Source: Tissierellaceae bacterium (GTDB lineage Bacteria; Bacillota; Clostridia; Tissierellales; Tissierellaceae). From it: a stretch of DNA of 63,372 nucleotides. Both the position numbers and the translations under genes were made by a program. Positions 35,482-45,773 of the stretch are shown in pieces (position 1 is the stretch's first letter; every line of letters starts with the position of its first letter). The notes beneath the pieces were generated by a model that saw only the letters and a list, made by a program, of their open reading frames with translations, was not told the origin of the DNA and ran no database searches. Where the stretch lies: positions 1-63,372 of the forward strand of contig JAHDQA010000036.1 in the NCBI GenBank assembly GCA_018434075.1, read 5' to 3'.

Positions 35482-37665
35482 TTATTTTTTTATTATCAAC
35501 TTTTGATTTGGGTAAATTAGGTTTGGATTAGCTAAATTATTGTATTTTGCTAATTCTTTCCAGTCTACTCCATATTTAAGTGCAATCTCTGAAAGCGTAT
35601 CGCCTGATTTAACAGTATAAGTTATTTCATCTACTTCAGTATCATCAGCCGAAGTTGGTATCAATAACTTTTGATTTGGATAGATTAAATTTGGATTTGA
35701 CAATTCGTTTAATTCAGCTATCTTTTTCCAGTCCACTCCTGTTTTTTGACCTATTTTGTAAAGTGTATCTCCCGATTTAACTACATAAATTTCATTTTGA
35801 GGTTGTTGTGGTTCTTCTGGTTCTGTTGGATTTTGTGGCTCTTCAGGTTCGTATGGTTCTACTTCAATTCCATATTCTTTTAATACTTCATCAGGTATCA
35901 ATCCTTTTTTAATCATATCATCTGCATTTATAGCTGCTGAGTTGAAGCTCCTTCCATCTTCCGATACTGGCAGTGACAATCTGCCTGCTTTGATTTCTTC
36001 AATTAAATAAGGTCTGAGAGGATGGTTCAAATCAGCTCCGATTATCTCCCAGTTATTGTCTACTTTAGGTTCAAGTGGAGAATTTTCTCTTATATAATCC
36101 GCAATATAGCTTCTCAAAGATTTTGGATCTGATTCAAAGTATGGTTCTCCACTGATGATTCCCATGCTCTTAAGTCCGCCATATCTGTAATTATTTATTG
36201 CCAATTTAAATTTGTCTGTATCTTTTACTGTCTTGCCATTGAATTTTAAATCAACAATCCTCTGACCGACTGGTTTACTTATATCCACTTTATAGTCCAC
36301 GCCTTGGAACATGTCGTAATTATAACCTCTTATGTTTGGATTAAAACTTATATTGATATCTCCAGGCTTAAAGGTGTTGTAATAAGAAGCGGACCATTCC
36401 ATATAATCTTTTAATTCCTTGCCAGTTATTTCTATTCCAACCAAAGTGTTTGGATACTTGTATATCTCAAATATATTTGCGTATGTGACATTGCCTTTTC
36501 TTAAATTGGAATTTTGGCTGAATAACGCAGCAGCTGCAATATCAGCTCCTGTAGCTTCCAATTGAACATTGTTTATTAAGTCAATAACTGCAGTATCTCT
36601 AATTTGAGCCTCTGGTATCCCAGGAATTTCTGATGGAGGTGCGAAATCTTGAGTTACAGTGCCAATGACTTCTTTTAAAAATTGCAATGTTCTTTCATGA
36701 TAAGGTTTGGCATAGTTTATTAATTCTTCATCAGCCTTGTAGTCTTTAACACTTATCACATTCACATTCTTATCAACTATTACAAACTCGCCATTTTCTT
36801 CCTTTACTTCAAAATCGAATCTCACTACTTCAGCGCCGGCATTTTTTGCGGCTCCCACTAAAGTATCGTTTACTAGTGTGTTTTGAGTAACATGGGCATG
36901 TCCTGTTAATACAGCGTCTATTTCAGGGTATTTCTCGATCAATTCCATAGCGCCGTCGCCAGTAGAAGCGTATTCTTCTTCCAATCCTGTATGGGTTGAA
37001 ACTATAATGATGTCAACACCTTGCTGTTTCATCTCTTCAATGTACTTTCCAGCTGTATCAACTGGTTTTGAGAATTCTAAATTAGTTACTTTTGGCCCAT
37101 CCCACTTTGGAATGTTTGGATTTGTGAAACCAAGTATGCCGATTTTTACTCCATCAACTTCTTTTATTATATAAGGAGTTGCAAAATTGGAGGAATCAGC
37201 TTTGTTTTTAACATTTGCAGCCAAAATGGGAAATTCCGCTTCATCTTTAAGTTTAGAAATCAATTCTAAACCAAAATTGAATTCGTGGTTTCCTAATACC
37301 ATAGCATCGTATCCCATGAAATTCATTACATCTATTACTGGATTTTTTAAGCTTAAATCGTTGTTGTATAAGTCGTCAGATAAAATAGTGCCTTGAATTG
37401 TGTCACCGTTGTCTATTAACAAAGTGTTGGGATTTTCTTCCCTTACTTGTTTGACTACGGAATATACTTTAGTCATTCCTAGGTTGTCTAAATCCTTGCC
37501 ATCTTCATATGAGTAGTTGTATATGTTCGCATGTAAGTCAGTTGTTCCCAGTACTGTAATCTTTATTGTTTCCCCTGCTGCATTTGAACTAACCGGAAAT
37601 GTAAAAATAGATAATACAAGAGCTAAAGCGGACAACAATCCAATTAATCTTTTACTTTTATACAT
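35482..37665 (-). CDS. Exported 5'-nucleotidase/cyclic phosphodiesterase with two LysM repeats
   Basis: This 727-residue protein has a signal peptide ending near residue 29. The metallophosphatase domain carries GTTDLHANIY, DNGDTIQG, GNHEFN, STHTG and GHAHVTQN, the di-metal ligands; the 5'-nucleotidase C-terminal substrate domain follows (about 330-560). After a Pro/Glu-rich linker come two LysM modules (each with VKSGDTL and LIYPNQKL), which bind peptidoglycan and hold it on the wall. It hydrolyses external nucleotides for scavenging. It is monocistronic behind a terminator from hcp. Confidence 0.94.
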   Translation of the reverse strand: MYKSKRLIGLLSALALVLSIFTFPVSSNAAGETIKITVLGTTDLHANIYNYSYEDGKDLDNLGMTKVYSVVKQVREENPNTLLIDNGDTIQGTILSDDLYNNDLSLKNPVIDVMNFMGYDAMVLGNHEFNFGLELISKLKDEAEFPILAANVKNKADSSNFATPYIIKEVDGVKIGILGFTNPNIPKWDGPKVTNLEFSKPVDTAGKYIEEMKQQGVDIIIVSTHTGLEEEYASTGDGAMELIEKYPEIDAVLTGHAHVTQNTLVNDTLVGAAKNAGAEVVRFDFEVKEENGEFVIVDKNVNVISVKDYKADEELINYAKPYHERTLQFLKEVIGTVTQDFAPPSEIPGIPEAQIRDTAVIDLINNVQLEATGADIAAAALFSQNSNLRKGNVTYANIFEIYKYPNTLVGIEITGKELKDYMEWSASYYNTFKPGDINISFNPNIRGYNYDMFQGVDYKVDISKPVGQRIVDLKFNGKTVKDTDKFKLAINNYRYGGLKSMGIISGEPYFESDPKSLRSYIADYIRENSPLEPKVDNNWEIIGADLNHPLRPYLIEEIKAGRLSLPVSEDGRSFNSAAINADDMIKKGLIPDEVLKEYGIEVEPYEPEEPQNPTEPEEPQQPQNEIYVVKSGDTLYKIGQKTGVDWKKIAELNELSNPNLIYPNQKLLIPTSADDTEVDEITYTVKSGDTLSEIALKYGVDWKELAKYNNLANPNLIYPNQKLIIKK

Positions 37666-37736
37666 AAACCTACCTCCTTAAAATTTTAGATGCATTTAAT
37701 ATATGCCCATACTGGATAAAGTTAACCACATAAATT

Positions 37737-37765
37737 AAAGAACCGATACAAATTATCGGTTCTTT
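37737..37765 (-). terminator. Terminator of hcp
   Basis: AAAGAACCGATA pairs with TATCGGTTCTTT around a five-base loop, six bases after the hcp stop. Confidence 0.85.
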
Positions 37766-37770
37766 TATTG

Positions 37771-39420
37771 TTAAGCTAGAAAGTATTCTAAGTCGCTTTC
37801 TACATCTTTTATTGTGCCAATGCCAAAATTGTCTACTAGCACTTTCGCTACATTTGGTGATAAAAATGCAGGTAAGGTTGGTCCTAAGTGAATGTTTTTA
37901 ACACCTAAACTCAATAATGCGAGCAGCACTATTACAGCTTTTTGTTCATACCATGCGATATTGTATGCAATAGGCAATTCATTAATATCGTTTAGTTCAA
38001 ATATTTCCTTTAACTTAAGTGCTATAAGAGCTAATGAATAACTGTCATTGCATTGACCTGCATCTAATACTCTTGGTATTCCATTTATATCGCCTAAGTT
38101 TAACTTGTTGTATCTGTATTTAGCGCATCCTGCGGTAAGTATGACTGTGTCTTTAGGAAGTGCTTGCGCAAAATCAGTGTAGTAGTTTCTGCTTTTCATT
38201 CTACCGTCGCAACCTGCCATTACAAAGAATTTCTTAATATCTCCATTTTTGACTGCTTCTACGATTTTATCTGCAAGAGCGAATACTTGTGCATGTGCAA
38301 AGCCACCCACTATTTTTCCTGTTTCTATTTCAGTAGGTGCAGGAAGTCTTTTTGCATGTTCTATTATTTCACTGAAATCTTTTGGCTTCCCACCTTTTCT
38401 GTCTGGAATATGTTTAAATCCTGGATATCCAGAGCTGCCTGTTGTATATACTCTGTCCTTATATGATTCTTTAGGTGGAGTTATACAGTTTGTAGTAAAT
38501 AGTATAGGGCCATTGAATTTTTCAAATTCTTCATTTTGCTTCCACCAAGCATTGCCGTAATTCCCAACAAAATTATCGTACTTTTTAAATGCGGGATAAT
38601 AGTTTGCTGGAAGCATTTCACTATGAGTATATACATCTACTCCAGTTCCTTGAGTTTGAATTAGCAATTCCTCTAAATCTTTTAAGTCATGGCCTGATAC
38701 AAGTATAGCCGGATTATTTCTCACACCTATATTTACTTCTGTTATTTCAGGGTTCCCATAGGTAGTTGTATTGGCTTCATCTAATAAAGCCATAGTCTTA
38801 ACTCCATATTCTCCTGTTTCTAAAGTGAGTTTCACTAGATCGTCTACTGTTAAACTATCATCTGTTATCATACTCAACGCTTTTCTCATGAATTTAGGTA
38901 TGTCCTTATTTTCAAAACCTAGATTGTGTGCATGCTCATAGTATGCCGCCATGCCTTTAACTCCATAAGTTATTAACTCTCTAAGAGATCTTACATCTTC
39001 GTCTTTTGTGCTAAGTACGCCCACTTCGTCTGAAGTTGCTTTGTATATTATGTCTTCATCAGTATTTACTCTAAATTTAGCATAATCCGATAAATTGCTT
39101 AAATCAACGCCTTTTTCCAAAAGCGCTCTCTCGATTTCCTCTCTTTTCAATAGAGCTTCTCTAATCTTTTTTAAAAATCTTTCTCGATCAAAGTTAGCAT
39201 TTGTTATTGTCATAAACAATCCATCTACTATAAATCTATCGAGACCTTCAATTTCTAAACCTATTTCATCCGCCTTAGTAGCTAATTGAGAAATCCCTTT
39301 TAACGCATATATCATAAGGTCTTGAAGGTTTGCAACTTCGCTGGTCTTTCCACAAACTCCTACTTTCGTGCATCCAGTTCCCTTTGATGTTTCTTGACAT
39401 TGAAAACAAAACATATCCAT
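37771..39420 (-). CDS. hcp: Hybrid-cluster protein (hydroxylamine/NO reductase)
   Basis: Hcp detoxifies nitric oxide and hydroxylamine and carries a [4Fe-4S] cluster and a hybrid Fe-S-O cluster. The 549-residue protein begins with the cluster motif [13 protein letters not shown] then VGVC (Cys 5, 8, 17 and 23). Further ligands lie in [30 protein letters not shown] and [10 protein letters not shown]. It is a single gene with its own promoter, palindromic activator-like site and terminator. Confidence 0.97.
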   Translation of the reverse strand: MDMFCFQCQETSKGTGCTKVGVCGKTSEVANLQDLMIYALKGISQLATKADEIGLEIEGLDRFIVDGLFMTITNANFDRERFLKKIREALLKREEIERALLEKGVDLSNLSDYAKFRVNTDEDIIYKATSDEVGVLSTKDEDVRSLRELITYGVKGMAAYYEHAHNLGFENKDIPKFMRKALSMITDDSLTVDDLVKLTLETGEYGVKTMALLDEANTTTYGNPEITEVNIGVRNNPAILVSGHDLKDLEELLIQTQGTGVDVYTHSEMLPANYYPAFKKYDNFVGNYGNAWWKQNEEFEKFNGPILFTTNCITPPKESYKDRVYTTGSSGYPGFKHIPDRKGGKPKDFSEIIEHAKRLPAPTEIETGKIVGGFAHAQVFALADKIVEAVKNGDIKKFFVMAGCDGRMKSRNYYTDFAQALPKDTVILTAGCAKYRYNKLNLGDINGIPRVLDAGQCNDSYSLALIALKLKEIFELNDINELPIAYNIAWYEQKAVIVLLALLSLGVKNIHLGPTLPAFLSPNVAKVLVDNFGIGTIKDVESDLEYFLA

Positions 39421-39448
39421 ATTACCCCTCCTAATTCTTTATGCTTAT

Positions 39449-39490
39449 ATAATACCCTTTTTTTAAAAAAATATGCGTAACATGTGTTAC
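39449..39490 (-). promoter_or_regulatory. hcp promoter with a CRP/FNR-type palindrome
   Basis: GTAACA-TG-TGTTAC (39477-39490) is a perfect 6-2-6 inverted repeat. The -10 box TATTAT is at 39449-39454, giving a start near 39442; the palindrome centre is then 41.5 bases upstream, where class II activators of the CRP/FNR family bind. No -35 box is present, fitting activator dependence. Confidence 0.65.
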
Positions 39491-39572
39491 TAAAAATAAA
39501 TTTTACATAGATTTTATGAATTATTTTGTTATTGCCACAGCAATTTTGGTATATATTGATTGAGGTGAATAT

Positions 39573-40685
39573 ATGGAAAATAAGGAATATGATCTTTTAT
39601 CAAAGCAGGAAAAAAATAGAAGACAGTTAGATATAACTAAAACGTTTCTCAAATTGGGTTTCTTGGCTTTCGGTGGACCAGCAGCTCATATCGCCATGCT
39701 TGAGGAAGAAGCTGTCACTAAGAAAAAATGGCTTGATAGAGAAAAATTTATGGATTTCTTTGGGGCTACTAACTTGATTCCAGGACCTAATTCCACTGAA
39801 ATGGTAATAATGGTTGGATATGAGCATGGAGGTGTTTTAGGTCTTATAAATGCAGGGGTTTCTTTTATACTTCCTGCAATGCTTATAGTGTTGTTATTTG
39901 CAACTTTTTATGTAAATTATGGGACTCTACCACAAGTTGGCGCAATATTAGACGGAATAAAGCCCGTAATCATGGCAATCATCTTAACCGCTCTTTATAG
40001 ACTGTTTAGAACCGTCGTTGATTCCAGGAAGAAAATAGTATTTGGATTGATCGCAGCGCTATTTTATTATCTTGGTTTAGCTGAAATAGGTCTAATATTA
40101 ACTATTGGGATTCTCATGATGTTGTATGACAACAGAACAAGACTAAAGGACAAGCTGTTTAGCATATCTTTGCCGATGATATTTTTTGTATTTTTAAAAA
40201 TCGGCGCATTCTTATATGGAAGCGGATATGTATTGTTGGCTTTCTTAGAGTCCGAGTTTGTAGAAAAAAGGGCTTTGCTTACAACTACACAATTGCTTGA
40301 TGCTGTTGCTGTAGGACAATTCACACCAGGTCCTGTTTTTACCACTGCAACTTTTATAGGGTATTTGTTGGGAAGTTTCCCTGGTGCAATATTGGCAACT
40401 ATAGGAATCTTCTTGCCTGCGTTTGTGGTGGTTTATTTAATAAAGCCCCACATTCAAACGCTAAGAAATTCAGTGTATTTTTCAAGCATACTAGATGGCG
40501 TGAATATTGCTTCTTTGGTAATGATGGCTTTTGTAAGCATAAATCTTGGGATTGCTTCCCTTTTTAATCCCGTTACTGTAGCCATATTTTTGGTAAGTCT
40601 TATCCTGATGACAAGGTTTAAAGTCAACAGCGCTATTTTGATTATATTAGGAGGATTAATTAATTTCATAATATCAGTTTTATAA
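39573..40685 (+). CDS. chrA: ChrA-family chromate/anion transporter
   Basis: The 370-residue protein is the long, two-domain form: CHR domain 1 begins FLKLGFLAFGGPAAHIAMLE with GPNSTE, and domain 2 has AVGQFTPGPVFTTATFIG. About ten transmembrane segments. ChrA proteins export chromate; related proteins may move other anions. It is divergent from hcp, monocistronic, and ends in a shared terminator. Confidence 0.92.
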   Translation: MENKEYDLLSKQEKNRRQLDITKTFLKLGFLAFGGPAAHIAMLEEEAVTKKKWLDREKFMDFFGATNLIPGPNSTEMVIMVGYEHGGVLGLINAGVSFILPAMLIVLLFATFYVNYGTLPQVGAILDGIKPVIMAIILTALYRLFRTVVDSRKKIVFGLIAALFYYLGLAEIGLILTIGILMMLYDNRTRLKDKLFSISLPMIFFVFLKIGAFLYGSGYVLLAFLESEFVEKRALLTTTQLLDAVAVGQFTPGPVFTTATFIGYLLGSFPGAILATIGIFLPAFVVVYLIKPHIQTLRNSVYFSSILDGVNIASLVMMAFVSINLGIASLFNPVTVAIFLVSLILMTRFKVNSAILIILGGLINFIISVL

Positions 40686-40718
40686 AACAAACCTCAGGTT
40701 AGCCCTGAGGTTTGTTTT
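40684..40718. terminator. Bidirectional terminator between chrA and the broken subtilase
   Basis: AAAACAAACCTCAGG and CCTGAGGTTTGTTTT form a 15-bp stem with A/T-rich tails on both sides. Confidence 0.85.
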
Positions 40719-40723
40719 AATAT

Positions 40724-42463
40724 CTAATGCTTATTTATTTTATATTCTCTTATCGTTTTATTCCCCGCATCATCCACTGCTTCAATAACTATATCGTTTT
40801 TTCCTTTATTTAGTTTAAGTTCATATTCAACAATATACTCAGCTGAATCTAATTCATCAAAATACGACCAATCTGGAGATATGTTTGTGAGTATGTTTTG
40901 ATTTAAATAAACCTTTAAGCTTGGAAGATTATCTTTAACTCTAGCTCTTATGGTTATAGTATCAGCCTTTGTTTGACTAGGAATAGCCTCAATCAATTCA
41001 ATAGTTGGAGCAGTGGTGTCTATAAATATCTTGTGTGCGAAGTTGATCAGGTTGCCGGCACCATCAAGCGCTTCAACATTTATAGAGTGGAAGCCATCTT
41101 TCAACAATAGCTCTATACTAAAATTCCATTGATTATGTGCTTCATCCCAAACTAAATTAACAGGGTTCCCTTGGACTTTTAGATAATCAATATTGGATTC
41201 ATCTTTAACATATCCTGATAGAGTTACTTTATTGCTTTTCAACAGGTCAAAGAAAGCTGGTGTTTTAACCATTACTGTTGGTATAGTTGTGTCATTCTCT
41301 ACTGGCATTAGAGGCTCTTCGTATTTAAATTCTTCTGGAATTTCAGGCATTTCAGGCACTTGTGGTTCTTGAGGAGTGCCTTTATCTTTCTTTGGAGGAT
41401 TTACGCCTTTAAATACCTTTTCTAATGATTTAACTGTGTAGTTGTTTGCAAAATCAACCACTAAAACCTCTGACTTCATGCCATATGGTACGTCTGTTAA
41501 GTCAAATACTCCATCCAGTGATTGGCTAACCAGCTGGCCTTTTGTATATAGTTCATAAATGAATATCTGATTGCCATTGTCATTTGCTGTTACAGTAAGT
41601 TTATTCTCAGTTTCATCATACACTACATCTTCTATTACTGGTTTTGTGTTGTCCAGTTTCACTGGAAAAGTATAAACTTGCCAATCAGCATTTGGATAGT
41701 CCACTTTTGCTTTTATTTCATAATAATACTGTCCATCTTTTGATAATTTGTTGTTTATTGTACCATCCCAACCCCAGTCGCCATAGGATGTAAAATATGG
41801 GTCACTTGCATCATAATAGTTTTTCCTTAAATTAGTCTGCTTTGCTAATTCACGAACTACATTCATTTCTTCATCAAGAATATTTATCTCAAAGTCTTTT
41901 GCATTTCTTAAAAAGCTCAATATTGGAACTACTGTATCATATACACCATCGTTATTTGGAGAGAATGAAATATTATTTTCATCAATATTTCCCAATGCAT
42001 CAAAACCAAGAAAATAATAAGTTTCATCTATTTCGTTTAACCATGCTAAAGCTGTCACTCCATAAAATGGATTCCCTTCTATATCATAAATGCTGTCATC
42101 TAATATAGGTGCTTTATCCCATTCGCCAAAAAATCCCATGTACGGAATGCTTAAGCTCGGATTTTCATCTGCTACATCGTTAAATGTAATAAATCCTTCT
42201 ATAAATGTCCCATTGGGGAATATATACTCTAGTGGTACATTGTAGAACCAGTCTACAGCTTTGGATAAATCGATAGTAACTAGCACATCATTATGACCAT
42301 TCGCAGGAACATTGACTATATCTTGACTGAATGCGATAGGAAACTCTCCAGTCCAATAACCATTTGGCCCGTTTTCTTCAACGGTATCAGCTATATATAC
42401 ACCTTGAGATTCTAAATAATTATAATCAGCATCTGCTAAATCAGTCTGGACTGTTCCTTTCAA
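40724..42463 (-). pseudogene. C-terminal part of a cell-wall subtilase (Fn3-like and Ig-like domains)
   Basis: The open 579-codon stretch can be read back in frame to about 42500 (VRIQNFSDKDISYNLKG), which is the beginning of the Fn3-like domain that follows the catalytic domain in C5a-peptidase-like subtilases. The rest contains beta-rich repeats (FSPNNDGVYDTV, TIPTVMVKTP, DTTAPTIELIEA). It lacks a signal peptide and a proper start, so it is the detached 3' half of the upstream gene. Confidence 0.8.
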
Positions 42464-42501
42464 ATTATAAGAAATGTCTTTATCACTAAAATTTTGAATT
42501 C

Positions 42502-43830
42502 TTACTTACTAGGGTCTCCTGAACCTCCATCTACATATTCTACCGATCCATCATAATAATCGATTGGATCAAATTTACCAGCTACAGCCATAGCTATATA
42601 ATTTTCTAATCCATTTTCTATATAAGTCAAAGTCCTAGACATCTGATGAGTGTTTTCTATGGAAGCTACTTGAAGTGAATCATATGCCAATCCAGGAGAG
42701 CCAACAACACCTATGTCTGGATTTGAAGTATATGGATCATCCCAGCCGTTTCCAAATCTTGCTGAGTTGCCAGCAGATACTGCACATACTACTCCGTTTT
42801 CTACAGCATTTTTTATTGCAACTTGCTCTAGATCTTCTTCATCAACAAATGAAGCTGTCGAGCCCAAACTCATGTTTATTACATCTGCTCCAAGTGCTAC
42901 TGAATCATCTATAGCTTTTACAATTATATCGCCATAGGTGGTTGAAAGTGCTGGATTATTCCCGAATACTTTCATAGCTAGTATTTGTGCTTCTTTCGCT
43001 ACTCCTTGTACCCCTCCATTTTCTTCATTGCCATTCGCTGCAGCTATTCCAGCTACATGCATGCCGTGCTCTGAAGCATCTGGTCCTAAATCGAGGATTT
43101 CTTGGTTTTTGTCCATATAATTATATCCATAAGGAACTTTTATAGTTCTAAATGTTCCTGGAAAACCAGTTAGATCGATTGTGTACTGGATTTTAGCTTT
43201 TTCAGGGTTTGACAATACCATATCTCTATGATTGGCATCAACCCCTGTGTCAATGATTGCTATTACTGTCCCTTCTCCGTTATAGTCTAAATTCTCCCAA
43301 ACTTCTCTAGCATTTATAATATCTTTGCTTGTCACAAGTTCTGGCTTTGGCCTTTCGTATTCATTCACTAGACTTACTTTTTTTACATCGTTTAATTTCT
43401 CGATTGCTTTGGCTTCTCCATAGGTTGTTTCGATGCTAAAGCCATTTACAACATTTGTGAAGCTCTCTAGTTCTTTAAATTTTATTCCATTTTGCTTCAT
43501 CAAATCTTTTAGTGCCTTTTGCTCAGCTTTAATCTCGTCTTTGATTTGTTTCTTTAAGTTCTTATCTAATTTATTAAAATCTTTCTTGCTTAAAGTAGCA
43601 TAATAAATAATCGGTTCTTTTTCTAGTTCTACTGCTACTCTTACTACATCTGAATCTTCAAATGCTTCATCATGTTTTTGGGATAGAGATTTTGCAGGAT
43701 CTAAAATTTGTTTTTGATGTTGCCTTAAGCTTTCTAACTCTTGAAGTGGTGGTGCTGCTGATGAGAAATTCACACTGGTAAGCAAAAAAATCAGTACTAC
43801 TGCAAATGAGACAAACCGTTTTATATACAA
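42502..43830 (-). pseudogene. N-terminal part of a subtilisin-like (S8) protease lacking its catalytic serine
   Basis: A signal peptide (to about residue 26), an inhibitor-type propeptide, and the start of an S8 domain: catalytic Asp in IIDTGVD (about residue 193), His in HGMHVAG (about 256), and the oxyanion Asn in SAGNSA (about 353). The frame then enters the protease-associated insert and ends at GGSGDPSK. The GTSMA-type segment with the nucleophilic Ser is absent from both halves. The adjoining C-terminal half is in a different frame, so an internal deletion has joined the PA insert to the Fn3-like domain. Confidence 0.85.
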
Positions 43831-43895
43831 AAAAACCCCTCCTTTTCAATCAATTTTACCCATGTTTTGAATATTTAAACTTTTTAACTGAAAAA

Positions 43896-43923
43896 ATAAA
43901 CGCTGAAATATTTCAGCGTTTAT
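43896..43923 (-). terminator. Terminator of the ABC exporter operon
   Basis: ATAAACGCTGAAA/TATTTCAGCGTTTAT is a near-continuous palindrome followed on the minus strand by TTTTTT; it overlaps the stop codon. Confidence 0.88.
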
Positions 43924-45773
43924 GCAGCAAATTGGCTATTGTAAAGATCAGCATAGAATCCATTTAGTTTCATCAATTCTTCATGCGTACCTTGTTCTAT
44001 TATTTGCCCGTTATTCATCACTAGTATTATGTCAGCATTTCTTATTGTGGAAAGTCTATGAGCTATTACAAAGCTAGTTCTTCCTTTCATCAATACATCC
44101 ATTCCCTTTTGAATTAAAATTTCAGTTCTCGTATCTACACTTGATGTGGCTTCATCTAATATCAATATAGTTGGATTTGCAAGTATTGCCCTAGCTATTG
44201 TCAATAGTTGTTTTTGTCCTTGAGAAATATTCGATATTTCTTCATTTAACACAGTGTCATATCCCTTTGGCAGAGTCCTGATAAAGTGATCTGCTTGAGC
44301 TAGTTTTGCAGCTCTTATTATCTCTTCGTCAGTTGCATTTTCTTTGCCATATGCAATGTTTTCTTTGATTGTACCGTTGAATAGCCATGTGTCTTGAAGT
44401 ACCATTGAAAAGAGTCTTCTAACTTCTTCTCTTTTCATCTCTTTAGTGTTTACACCATCAATGAGTATAGCACCATCATCAATTTCATAAAATCTCATTA
44501 ATAAGTTTACAATAGTGGTCTTACCAGCACCTGTAGGTCCTACAATAGCAACAGTTTGCCCAGGAGATACATGTATGTTCATGTCTTTTATTAGAGGCTT
44601 GTCTTTTGAATATCCAAATGTTACATTCTTAAATTCTACTTCTCCTTTTGGATTTTCTAATTTAACTACTTTGTGGCTTTCGTCATCCTCTTCCTGTTCA
44701 TCCAGCAATTCAAAAACTCTTTCAGCAGAAGCTACTGTTGATTGCAAGATGTTTATGATTTCTGCAGTTTGAACAATCGGTTGAGTAAATTGTCTTGTGT
44801 ACTGCATGAAGGCTTGTACTGCTCCTATTGTTATATTTCCTCTCAAGACAAATATGCCACCTACTACCGCTACAAACACATATCCGATATTGTTTACAAG
44901 TGACATCAAAGGCATGATTATGCCTGATACAAATTGTGCTTTCCAAGCGTGGCTGTAAAGTCTTTCATTTATTTCATTGAATTCTTCAATGAATTGATTT
45001 TCTCTTCCATATGCTTTTACTGTTACATGCCCAGTGTAGCTTTCCTCAACATGTCCATTTAATTCACCCAAAGCATTTGCTTGTTTTGAAAAATACACTT
45101 GAGATCTCTTTGCTATATTTTTTGTGATCAATATGCTAAGTGGTATTGTAACCAGTGTAATCAATGTAAGCATAGGGCTTATTATTAGCATCATTACAAA
45201 GATTCCGATAAAGGTTAAAGCAGATGTTATCAGTTGTGTGATTGATTGTTGCATAGTCGAGATGATCGTATCTATGTCATTTGTGACTCTGCTTAAAATT
45301 TCTCCAACAGTTTTCGAGTCAAAGTATTTTAATGGTAGTCTGTGGATTTTCTCGTTGGCTTGTTTTCTTAAGTCATATCCTAATCTCTGCGATACGCCAG
45401 CCATTAAAAATTGTTGAAAATAACTAAATATGGCTGCTATTAAATATATGCCAATCAGCACAAAGATAGTATTCTTTATGAAGTTAAAGTCAATTGGCGC
45501 ACCTGTCTTTACTGAGTTATATAAAGAAGTTGTAATTCTACCAATAATACTTGGACTTAATACTGTAAATACTGTCGCACCTATTGCCATGATTATGACC
45601 AGTATCATCTTGAACTTATATGGCTTTAAATAGCCAGCAAGTCTTTTTACACTCCCCGAAAAGTCTTTTGGCTTTTCAAGTGTTGCAAATCTACCTCCTT
45701 GACCTTGGCCTCTAGGTTGCACTGTTTCCCTAGATTTTCTTTTACTTTCAGTTTTATTGTTTTCTTCACTCAT
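43920..45773 (-). CDS. ABC exporter half, type IV (heterodimer partner B)
   Basis: The 617-residue protein has an N-terminal cytoplasmic tail, a six-helix exporter domain, and an ATPase with Walker A GPTGAGKTT, Walker B ILILDEATSSVD (catalytic Glu present) and the variant signature ISQGQKQ in place of LSGGQ. Its start overlaps the partner's stop by 8 bases. With the partner it forms a heterodimeric multidrug/lipid exporter of the BmrCD/TmrAB kind with one full and one degenerate ATP site. Confidence 0.92.
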   Translation of the reverse strand: MSEENNKTESKRKSRETVQPRGQGQGGRFATLEKPKDFSGSVKRLAGYLKPYKFKMILVIIMAIGATVFTVLSPSIIGRITTSLYNSVKTGAPIDFNFIKNTIFVLIGIYLIAAIFSYFQQFLMAGVSQRLGYDLRKQANEKIHRLPLKYFDSKTVGEILSRVTNDIDTIISTMQQSITQLITSALTFIGIFVMMLIISPMLTLITLVTIPLSILITKNIAKRSQVYFSKQANALGELNGHVEESYTGHVTVKAYGRENQFIEEFNEINERLYSHAWKAQFVSGIIMPLMSLVNNIGYVFVAVVGGIFVLRGNITIGAVQAFMQYTRQFTQPIVQTAEIINILQSTVASAERVFELLDEQEEDDESHKVVKLENPKGEVEFKNVTFGYSKDKPLIKDMNIHVSPGQTVAIVGPTGAGKTTIVNLLMRFYEIDDGAILIDGVNTKEMKREEVRRLFSMVLQDTWLFNGTIKENIAYGKENATDEEIIRAAKLAQADHFIRTLPKGYDTVLNEEISNISQGQKQLLTIARAILANPTILILDEATSSVDTRTEILIQKGMDVLMKGRTSFVIAHRLSTIRNADIILVMNNGQIIEQGTHEELMKLNGFYADLYNSQFAA

